The notes beneath the pieces are model-generated. The model ran no database searches. It was not told the DNA's origin and saw only the letters and a program-made list of their open reading frames with translations. A DNA stretch of 5,020 bases from Sabulitectum sp036743055 (GTDB taxonomy: Bacteria; Fermentibacterota; Fermentibacteria; Fermentibacterales; JCC-6), in NCBI GenBank assembly GCA_036743055.1, contig DAINQE010000087.1:1-5020 (forward strand), given 5' to 3'. Every line of letters starts with the position of its first letter. Within the stretch, counting starts at the first letter, position 1. Positions 1 through 4,246 of this stretch are shown here, in pieces. The position numbers and the translations under genes were made by a program.

Positions 1-485
1 CTCGCCTGCATACCCTTCACCGCCTCGTAGGAAGAGCCTGCCAGAACGAAGATCCCCAGGAGCAGGCCTCCCCAACCGAGAACCACCCTCCAGAAACCTC
101 CTTCGATCCAGTGCAGGGATGCACCGGCTCCGATCAGGCATAGCAGGGCGAAGATCATCATTCCCCTGATCATACCCCACTGTGTGTAGCCGCAGTGGGG
201 GCAGGTCCACTCGTTCTCCGGGATCTTCTTTCCGCACCCCTTGCAGGGCTCCAGTTTCCCCTGGGAGGAAGAGCTTGCAGAACCGGCGCGAGGCGAACCG
301 GATGAACCGATGCTGACAGCCTTTCCGCACTTCGGGCACCGGTGGTTGGGGAAGTCCCCCTCTCCACCGACGAACCCGCATCCCCTGCATCTGATGCCCG
401 AGAGCAGCACACCGCAGTGGGGACATTTTCTCGTTGACCTGGTTACCGAGCCTCCGCACCTGCCGCAGGTATACACGCCGTACAC
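1..485 (-). CDS. Triple zinc-ribbon membrane protein, C-terminus cut by window edge
   Basis: The 161 visible residues begin with three zinc ribbons, each made of paired CxxC knuckles: C7-C10 with C21-C24 (YTCGRCGGSV...CPHCG), C33-C36 with C50-C53 (CRGCGF...HRCPKCG), and C81-C84 with C95-C98 (CKGCGKK...CPHCGY). A Ser/Gly-rich linker (about 58-76) separates ribbons two and three. Two hydrophobic segments follow (about 106-127 and 131-152), so the ribbons probably face the cytoplasm from a membrane anchor. Ribbon proteins of this kind bind structural zinc and usually mediate protein or nucleic-acid contacts; no specific function can be given. The GTG start is chosen because GAGGG lies 4 bases upstream and exactly three complete ribbons follow. 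The frame stays open further upstream and encodes one more knuckle (CCNCG) but has no start codon there (see findings). It is the last visible gene of the leftward cluster, 72 bp after the small membrane protein. The true end lies beyond base 1. Confidence 0.75.
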   Translation of the reverse strand, partial: MYGVYTCGRCGGSVTRSTRKCPHCGVLLSGIRCRGCGFVGGEGDFPNHRCPKCGKAVSIGSSGSPRAGSASSSSQGKLEPCKGCGKKIPENEWTCPHCGYTQWGMIRGMMIFALLCLIGAGASLHWIEGGFWRVVLGWGGLLLGIFVLAGSSYEAVKGMQA

Positions 486-489
486 GGTG

Positions 490-494
490 CCCTC
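490..494 (-). promoter_or_regulatory. Ribosome binding site deciding the GTG start of the zinc-ribbon gene
   Basis: On the minus strand GAGGG precedes the GTG at 485 by 4 bases. No ATG, GTG or TTG occurs in this frame between the GTG and the in-frame TGA at 539-537, so this site supports the GTG as the start despite its non-ATG codon. Confidence 0.45.
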
Positions 495-557
495 AGTTCC
501 GCAATTGCAGCAGCAGAAGGTGACTGCTGAAAAGGTTCACGGTACCCATTATGACGG

Positions 558-767
558 TCACTCCTTTGGCTTCAGCTTCCTGGAAATGGCAGCAAGCCCG
601 CCCCCCACGGTAATAAGGGACATTATGGCCCCGCCTGCCAGGATGTTCTGTATCTCGGCATACGCCCCTGTGCCCTTCAGGGCATGGGAACACATTATGA
701 TGGTGAAAGCCCAGATGCATGCGTTAACGATGATGGCAACCGAAACAGCCGCTGATGATCTTGCCAT
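558..767 (-). CDS. Small two-helix membrane protein, 69 aa, function unknown
   Basis: This short protein has two clear membrane segments: about residues 6-28 (AVSVAIIVNACIWAFTII) and about 42-61 (NILAGGAIMSLITVGGGLAA). They are joined by a short polar loop (HALKGTGAYAEIQ), and the protein ends in a basic tail (RKLKPKE), which suggests both termini are cytoplasmic by the positive-inside rule. The ATG at 767 is preceded by a weak purine-rich stretch (GGCGGGA). The gene lies 38 bp after the AAC(3)-like acetyltransferase and 72 bp before the zinc-ribbon protein, all reading leftward, so it is probably in the same transcript. I do not recognise a named family. The clean two-helix hydrophobicity pattern and its place in the gene row are the reasons to believe it is real. 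It might partner with the neighbouring zinc-ribbon membrane protein, but that is a guess from adjacency. Confidence 0.65.
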   Translation of the reverse strand: MARSSAAVSVAIIVNACIWAFTIIMCSHALKGTGAYAEIQNILAGGAIMSLITVGGGLAAISRKLKPKE

Positions 768-805
768 TAACTATCCCGCCTTTCTTGCCAGGTTCGGGTA
801 TCTGG

Positions 806-1279
806 TCACAGTTTCCATTGAAAAAGAACGTCATCCTGATTCGCCCTGATTCCTCCGGCGGAACGGTACAGCTCCATTGCCGGGACATTCCCTTCGTTGG
901 TCATCACGAATGAAGTCCCGCATCCCTGTTCCTTGCCAAGGCGGAGGAACTCGCGGACCAGCCTTCTGGCCACTCCATTTCGTCGGAAACGTTCAGCAAC
1001 ATCGATGGAGTAAAGGAAGAGCATGGGAGGCTTCTCGTCCCATCTCCTCAAAATGTAACCCACTATCTGCCCGGCGTGCTCTCCGCCAACCTCAGCGGCA
1101 AGCATTATGCATTGCGGGTCCTCAAGGAACTCCTTCAGATCCGGGCGTGCCCCTGCCATTTTCCAGAATAGCCGGCAGTTTTCCTCTGCTTTTCCAAGGT
1201 TTTCAGCACCCAGTCTGGCAATGCTTACTTCCGCTGCGGAGCAATCTCTGTTACTTCTGTCCTCCGGTTCAGGACTCAA
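806..1279 (-). CDS. GNAT N-acetyltransferase, AAC(3)-I-like
   Basis: A single-domain GCN5-related acetyltransferase of 157 aa, expected to transfer acetyl from acetyl-CoA to an amine in the cytoplasm. The acetyl-CoA pyrophosphate loop is visible as R99-R-N-G102-V-A104, after the strand FLYSIDVAE (88-96). Motif B is TNEGNVPAMELYRSAGG (127-143), with N128, A134, Y138 and G142. The overall pattern (an initial EVSIARLG, then RPD...AAEVGG...VGY, then the YxIDVAExxRRxGVA core, then an LYxxxG motif and a DDVLF ending) resembles aminoglycoside 3-N-acetyltransferases of the AAC(3)-I type. The similarity is from memory and does not prove aminoglycoside activity; the substrate could be another amine or peptide. 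The start is TTG with AGGGAG 7 bases upstream, directly after the stop of the preceding acetyltransferase (13 bp gap), which implies co-transcription. Residues 1-16 form a polar extension before the fold and no better internal start is visible. Confidence 0.85.
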   Translation of the reverse strand: MSPEPEDRSNRDCSAAEVSIARLGAENLGKAEENCRLFWKMAGARPDLKEFLEDPQCIMLAAEVGGEHAGQIVGYILRRWDEKPPMLFLYSIDVAERFRRNGVARRLVREFLRLGKEQGCGTSFVMTNEGNVPAMELYRSAGGIRANQDDVLFQWKL

Positions 1280-1286
1280 GGAGGCA

Positions 1287-1292
1287 CTCCCT
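1287..1292 (-). promoter_or_regulatory. Ribosome binding site supporting the TTG start at 1279
   Basis: AGGGAG on the minus strand begins immediately after the TGA (1295-1293) of the upstream acetyltransferase gene and lies 7 bases before the TTG. It is the only convincing start signal for the AAC(3)-like gene and favours translation coupled to the upstream gene. Confidence 0.5.
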
Positions 1293-1817
1293 TCAGTGCA
1301 GTCTCTTCGTCATGTGGATATCCTCAGGTTCGAGCTCGAAAAGCTCCGGGTTCAGATCTTCAGCGGGCGAGAACCCCAGCCCTATGTAGAACTCGACAGT
1401 AGCGGCAGTTGAGATGGATGTGAGGTATATGGTGTTCCTTCCCTCCGTTGCTGCCTTCTCAAGAACCTTCTCAGCCAGCATTCTGCCTATCCCTCTGCCT
1501 CGATGGCCCCGGCTCACATGAAGGAGCGACAACTGCGCGGCTGTCTCAGTAAGATGCGAGCGGTAAACCGCGAACCCTACCAGTACTCCATCATCGAACG
1601 CGCCCCACATGTTCCTGAAGCCGTCGGCGATGAGCAGCCATTCCTTCAGTTTTTCAGCTATGTCCCACTGATCCACCCGCCAGTCAACTTCCACCGTTTC
1701 CAGGGAATGTCCCGCTGTTCTATAAATCTTCGTGACATGCTCGGTCCTGTCTATCTCAGCTAACCGATGCGTCTCCGTGCTGTCCATCTGTCTTATGGTA
1801 ATCAACAGGCCTCCCAT
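1293..1817 (-). CDS. GNAT N-acetyltransferase, stand-alone
   Basis: A 174-aa GCN5-related acetyltransferase, predicted soluble and acetyl-CoA dependent, with unknown substrate. The core is LSLLHVSRGHRGRGIGRML (96-114), carrying the R-G-R-G-I-G pyrophosphate-binding loop at 106-111. Motif B is ATVEFYIGLGF (139-149). The N-terminal EIDRTEHVTKIYR and C-terminal NPELFELEPEDIHM segments match, as I remember it, a conserved family of bacterial stand-alone GNATs distinct from the AAC(3)-like neighbour, so the pair is not a recent tandem duplication. Start choice is open: the ATG at 1817 has no clear Shine-Dalgarno, whereas a TTG at 1805 (residue 5) has GGGAGG 4 bases upstream and would give a typical GNAT beginning (ITIRQMD). 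The gene is first in the leftward cluster and divergent from the membrane-protein operon across a 136-bp control region. Confidence 0.87.
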   Translation of the reverse strand: MGGLLITIRQMDSTETHRLAEIDRTEHVTKIYRTAGHSLETVEVDWRVDQWDIAEKLKEWLLIADGFRNMWGAFDDGVLVGFAVYRSHLTETAAQLSLLHVSRGHRGRGIGRMLAEKVLEKAATEGRNTIYLTSISTAATVEFYIGLGFSPAEDLNPELFELEPEDIHMTKRLH

Positions 1818-1855
1818 TTTACCGGAACAAGATGATTCTGCATCAGGGATATCAT

Positions 1856-1876
1856 CCTCAGCCGCACCGGCTGAGG
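1856..1876. repeat. 9-bp perfect inverted repeat in the divergent control region
   Basis: CCTCAGCCG and CGGCTGAGG pair perfectly around a CAC loop. There is no following T-run in either direction, so a rho-independent terminator is unlikely. On the minus strand a weak promoter-like pair (TTGCCT at 1879-1874, GATGAT at 1856-1851, 17-bp spacer) would place this palindrome almost exactly in the spacer of a promoter for the acetyltransferase cluster. It could be an operator or an mRNA leader hairpin; the sequence alone does not decide. Confidence 0.5.
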
Positions 1877-1896
1877 CAAGGGCTTCTCTGGGAGGA

Positions 1897-1925
1897 TTGA
1901 CAGCAGAAAAAAATTACTCTATTAT
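1897..1925 (+). promoter_or_regulatory. Sigma-70-type promoter of the membrane protein/regulator/metallopeptidase operon
   Basis: A perfect -35 hexamer TTGACA (1897-1902) is followed after 17 bases by TATTAT (1920-1925), a 5/6 match to the -10 consensus. The spacer carries an A-tract (1907-1913). Transcription would start near 1932, giving a leader of about 20 bases that contains the AAAGGAG ribosome binding site. The promoter is unusually strong-looking for this window, as expected for a promoter held down by a repressor. Confidence 0.75.
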
Positions 1926-1938
1926 TTAGAGTACTCTA
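1915..1938 (+). promoter_or_regulatory. Palindromic operator overlapping -10 box and start point
   Basis: The half-site TACTCTA occurs three times in alternating orientation: TACTCTA (1915-1921), TAGAGTA (1927-1933) and ACTCTA (1933-1938). This makes a 7-bp inverted repeat around TTATT and, overlapping it, a perfect 12-bp palindrome TAGAGTACTCTA (1927-1938). The -10 box lies inside the first repeat and the predicted start point inside the second, so protein binding here would block RNA polymerase. The natural candidate ligand is the winged-helix regulator encoded 560 bp downstream in the same operon (inference). Confidence 0.7.
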
Positions 1939-1940
1939 TG

Positions 1941-1947
1941 AAAGGAG
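1941..1947 (+). promoter_or_regulatory. Strong ribosome binding site deciding the TTG start at 1954
   Basis: AAAGGAG lies 6 bases before the TTG at 1954. No ATG or GTG in this frame is comparably placed, so the TTG is taken as the start of the six-helix membrane protein. Confidence 0.8.
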
Positions 1948-1953
1948 ATCGAG

Positions 1954-2508
1954 TTGAAAGCTGAGACACTGAATTCCGACATCGGTTACGTGAAGGGTCT
2001 TGTTGACAGGGCTGACGAAGGGGGAATGGCCGCATCCATCTACCGGTTGTGGGCATTCATCTGTCTTGTGGGGTTCGCCATGGTAGACCTGCTCCCAGGG
2101 CATGTAGGGGTGTTCTGGGCGGTGGCGGGGCCCGCCGGCGGCATCCTCAGCGGTTATCTGGGAAAGAGCTCCGATATCACCAGGGGGCAGCTCGACAGGA
2201 AAGCAGGTGTGAAGCATGTTCTCCACTGGTCGGGAATGCTTGTCTTCATAGCGCTTGCCGTACTGCTGGCGGTTACGGGAAGGATACAAGGGGTTCTGCT
2301 TAGCCAGGTCATCATCCTCATAGTTGCATTCGGATGGTGGACCGCCGGTGTCCATTTCGACAGGAACTTCCTGTGGATCTCCGCGGTGATGGCGGCGGGT
2401 TACATAGCATCCCTCTTTCTGCAGAAGTTCGTGTGGGTTGGTACCGGAATACTGATGTTCCTGGCCCTGATGATCATGGCCCCCAGGAAAAGGGGCTCCC
2501 GTGCCTGA
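1954..2508 (+). CDS. Six-helix integral membrane protein co-encoded with a winged-helix regulator
   Basis: A 184-aa protein with a short amphipathic N-terminus (NSDIGYVKGLVDRADEGG) and about six membrane segments: 30-48, 51-70, 92-109, 112-133, 138-156 and 158-176. A charged loop at 71-90 (TRGQLDRKAGVKH) and a basic C-terminal tail (PRKRGSRA) suggest both are cytoplasmic. The segments are rich in Gly, Trp and Ala, with no catalytic or transporter signature I can name. Proteins of this build are, as I recall, found beside HTH_34-type regulators, but their role is not known to me; sensing a membrane stress or moving a small molecule are both possible. The start is TTG with a strong AAAGGAG. It is first in the operon, behind the operator-masked promoter, and its last 8 bp overlap the start of the regulator gene, so both are translated together. 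Confidence 0.85.
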   Translation: MKAETLNSDIGYVKGLVDRADEGGMAASIYRLWAFICLVGFAMVDLLPGHVGVFWAVAGPAGGILSGYLGKSSDITRGQLDRKAGVKHVLHWSGMLVFIALAVLLAVTGRIQGVLLSQVIILIVAFGWWTAGVHFDRNFLWISAVMAAGYIASLFLQKFVWVGTGILMFLALMIMAPRKRGSRA

Positions 2509-2842
2509 TGACGGAAGCAGAATAGCTGAGGCCCTGGGCGGGATCAGCACGATTCTCTCCCACAGGACCAGGCTAGGCATCTGCGTGCTGCTCTCCAGAC
2601 ACTCGGCGATATCGTTCAGCAGGTTCAAGGAGCTTCTGGGCGAAACCGACGGCAACCTGGGGGCCCAGCTCCGGAAGCTGGAGGACTCGGGGCTTATCTG
2701 CGTCCGAAAGGAGTTCCTGAACAGGAAGCCTGTGTCCTGGTACTCGATAACCAAAGAGGGCGAAAAGGTCCTTTCAGAGCATCTCGAAGCTATGCTGAGC
2801 CTGGCCCAGGGGGATCCCGGCTCAGGGAAGGAGAACCGATGA
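2501..2842 (+). CDS. Winged-helix transcriptional regulator (HTH_34-like, ArsR/MarR fold)
   Basis: A 113-aa DNA-binding protein whose fold spans about residues 15-95. HRTRLGICVLLSRH (21-34) is the first core helix, SFSRFKELLG (38-47) the helix before the turn, and TDGNLGAQLRKLEDSGLI (49-66) the recognition helix. VRKEFLNRKPVSWYSITKEG (68-87) forms the wing. The tDGNLxxxLrkLEdsGLI pattern, and the K...R.P..wY.iT.eG wing, match the winged-helix HTH_34 family, whose members commonly act as small autoregulatory repressors. No metal-binding Cys/His cluster is obvious, so the inducing signal is unknown. The start is GTG with AAGGGG 5 bases upstream, overlapping the membrane-protein gene by 8 bp; the stop overlaps the metallopeptidase ATG by 4 bp. 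I infer that it binds the TACTCTA palindrome at 1915-1938 and represses its own operon. The C-terminal tail after residue 103 is likely disordered. Confidence 0.88.
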   Translation: MPDDGSRIAEALGGISTILSHRTRLGICVLLSRHSAISFSRFKELLGETDGNLGAQLRKLEDSGLICVRKEFLNRKPVSWYSITKEGEKVLSEHLEAMLSLAQGDPGSGKENR

Positions 2843-3276
2843 ACGTGGAGAGGGCCGGCGAATGCCTGAGGAAGTGGCAGCGGGTACTGAGGCTGAGCGA
2901 CTGGGACATAAAGCTGACAACCGTTTCCACTGACTGGAGGAAGTCCGGCGATGTGAAGATAGACCGGGACAACAGGATGGCGGCGGTGCTGCTGCATGAG
3001 AGCATCCCAGAAGAGCATCTTGAGGAGGTTCTGGTCCACGAGCTTCTTCATCTGAAGGTCTACGGTATGGACCAGATGATAGAAAGGCTGATCGAACTTC
3101 TCTACCCGGAGGAGGAGGACCCCGGCAGGGCGTTCGCCATGGACTCCTTCATGCTTGAGCTGGAGACAACCGTGGAGGACCTCACCAAGGCCATGCTGAC
3201 AGCCGGAGGTGAAAACCGCGAATTCTGGTTCAAGCGGGTCGACCGGCAGATAGATGAGGAGCTGAGGGGCAGGTAG
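2839..3276 (+). CDS. Small HExxH metallopeptidase-like protein
   Basis: A 145-aa soluble protein with no signal peptide or membrane segment. It contains a zincin-type motif HELLH at 67-71, inside LEEVLVHELLHLKVYGMD (61-78), in which H67 and H71 would bind zinc and E68 would act as the general base. The third ligand is uncertain; an acidic residue in MLELETTVEDLT (105-116) is a candidate. The N-terminal half (LRLSDWDIKL...DWRKSGDVKID) precedes a beta-strand (MAAVLLHESI), a layout like SprT/ImmA-type minimal metallopeptidases and a group of small uncharacterised bacterial proteins that I recall with the same DWDI...HELLH...MDQMIE pattern. The ATG overlaps the regulator stop (ATGA) and has AAGGAG 5 bases upstream, so it is translationally coupled. 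Adjacency suggests a role in processing the regulator or the membrane partner, but this is unproven. It is the last gene of the operon. Confidence 0.82.
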   Translation: MNVERAGECLRKWQRVLRLSDWDIKLTTVSTDWRKSGDVKIDRDNRMAAVLLHESIPEEHLEEVLVHELLHLKVYGMDQMIERLIELLYPEEEDPGRAFAMDSFMLELETTVEDLTKAMLTAGGENREFWFKRVDRQIDEELRGR

Positions 3277-3304
3277 ACCGGGAAGGTCAGGGACCGGCCC
3301 GGTT
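3276..3304. terminator. Imperfect hairpin at the convergent gene junction
   Basis: GACCGGG (3276-3282) pairs with CCCGGTT (3298-3304, one G-U), and an inner GGTC-AGG-GACC stem-loop (3285-3295) continues the helix across an AA/GG internal loop. It begins at the last base of the metallopeptidase stop and covers the stop of the opposing gene, so it could slow transcription from both sides. No T-run follows in either direction, hence the low confidence for intrinsic termination. Confidence 0.35.
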
Positions 3305-4228
3305 CAGGTCGAAGTCCATAATGGCGTAACTCCGCCGGTTATGACCCTCATAATCGAAAGAGGAAACGGTAAGCACCGCAGATCCCGGTGAAGCGCAGTG
3401 AAGGGTAACCGGCCGGTTCTCCCTGGGCAGTTCCACGATGGTTCGCCAGACTTCATTTCCCTCCATGTCGTACCTCGATATGAACACATCGGAATCGTAG
3501 GGCGGCATGAAGAAGCCGTCGGGTCTTTCCAGGCCTGTATACCCCGCAACGGTGACACCGGTGCTGTCCGCGAAAAGCAGTGTTCCCGCCCCGTGATAAA
3601 GCAGCGAGTCCGTGACCGAGAACAACAGGTCACCCCGGTGATCCAGAACCACCAGGAACATGAATGTGTTCATACCGTACTTGTCGGTAACACCTGTCAT
3701 GGCAGCCCCTCCACCGGGTAGAGCGCAGGCATCGGAGACGGAGATCATCGGACCGCCGCCCATTTCGAACTCCCCTTCCAGCACAGTTACACCCGAGGAA
3801 TCGCACCTGAGCACCTTCCATATCCCGGAATTCTCCGGAGTCTCGAACACCGCGATGCATCCTCCCTGGAGGTCGGGCACTACCATCGCCGGGAGTTCGT
3901 CCATACAGGTCACAGCGCCCAGTTCAATGGTCCAGAGACTCACCCCTTCCCTGCTGCAGAGCAGCTGATGGGAATAGCCCTCGTCATCAGGGGTGGAACC
4001 GAATGAGAACTCAAGCCTCTCCGGAGGGGGTTCAGTTATCCAGGAGGAGAGTTCAATACCGTCAGGATCATAGACATATCGGGTCACGAAGGAGTCAGCA
4101 GCAAGGTCCAGATGGTAGTTCCCCGCCTCATCCATCCGGCAGTCCAGGGGGTGCACTTCTCCCCCGGTTTCCGCAACCGTGAACCATCCTGAGGCCGAGA
4201 ACAGCACGGCCAGTACGCACACCATCAC
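3287..4228 (-). CDS. Exported beta-propeller-like protein (SBBP-type repeats)
   Basis: A 313-aa protein that begins with a hydrophobic segment (MVCVLAVLFSASGWFTVA), probably a signal peptide with cleavage near residue 19-20, although it lacks the usual basic N-region. The rest shows irregular repeats of about 40-50 residues with the rhythm of beta-propeller blades. The clearest is GVTVAGYTG...SDVFISRYDMEGNEVWRTI (225-264), which resembles SBBP (seven-bladed propeller) repeats; weaker blades are at about 36-63, 86-103, 122-147, 173-206 and 285-309. No catalytic motif and no C-terminal sorting domain are visible, and its role at the cell surface is unknown. The start is a GTG with an ATG as the next codon; AAGGGGGAG upstream serves either (spacing 5 or 8). 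It lies 18 bp after the PQQ-repeat gene, in the same reading frame with a single TAG between, and converges on the metallopeptidase gene with 10 bp between the stops. Confidence 0.72.
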   Translation of the reverse strand: MMVCVLAVLFSASGWFTVAETGGEVHPLDCRMDEAGNYHLDLAADSFVTRYVYDPDGIELSSWITEPPPERLEFSFGSTPDDEGYSHQLLCSREGVSLWTIELGAVTCMDELPAMVVPDLQGGCIAVFETPENSGIWKVLRCDSSGVTVLEGEFEMGGGPMISVSDACALPGGGAAMTGVTDKYGMNTFMFLVVLDHRGDLLFSVTDSLLYHGAGTLLFADSTGVTVAGYTGLERPDGFFMPPYDSDVFISRYDMEGNEVWRTIVELPRENRPVTLHCASPGSAVLTVSSFDYEGHNRRSYAIMDFDLNRAGP

Positions 4229-4246
4229 TGCAACTCCCCCTTCCTG

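Noticed and set aside
493..549. Short minus-strand peptide MGTVNLFSSHLLLLQLRN as a leader peptide or separate gene
   Set aside because: Eighteen codons with no attenuator-like structure after it. It is better explained as noise or as the 5' end of a frameshifted zinc-ribbon gene, so it is treated only as a finding.
241..849. Plus-strand open frame of 202 aa
   Set aside because: It is antisense to the zinc-ribbon gene and the small membrane protein, spans their boundaries, and is Pro/His-rich without any fold pattern; the minus-strand frames show CxxC ribbons and membrane helices.
877..1412. Two overlapping plus-strand open frames opposite the acetyltransferases
   Set aside because: They are shadows of the AAC(3)-like gene and the end of the other GNAT; the Ser/Arg/Pro-rich products show no motif and have no good ribosome binding site.
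1293..1817. The two acetyltransferases as a tandem duplication or a toxin-antitoxin acetyltransferase
   Set aside because: Their motifs and flanking segments belong to different GNAT groups, and there is no small ribbon-helix-helix antitoxin gene beside either one.
1936..3051. Minus-strand open frame of 371 aa
   Set aside because: It is antisense to the membrane protein, regulator and part of the metallopeptidase and runs into their operator/leader region. Its product is low-complexity Pro/Ser/His-rich sequence, whereas the plus-strand genes have good ribosome binding sites and recognisable domains.
2839..3276. HELLH protein as a phage gene
   Set aside because: Similar small metallopeptidases occur in phages, but no phage structural, integrase or repressor gene is nearby and the gene is translationally coupled to a chromosomal-type regulator operon.
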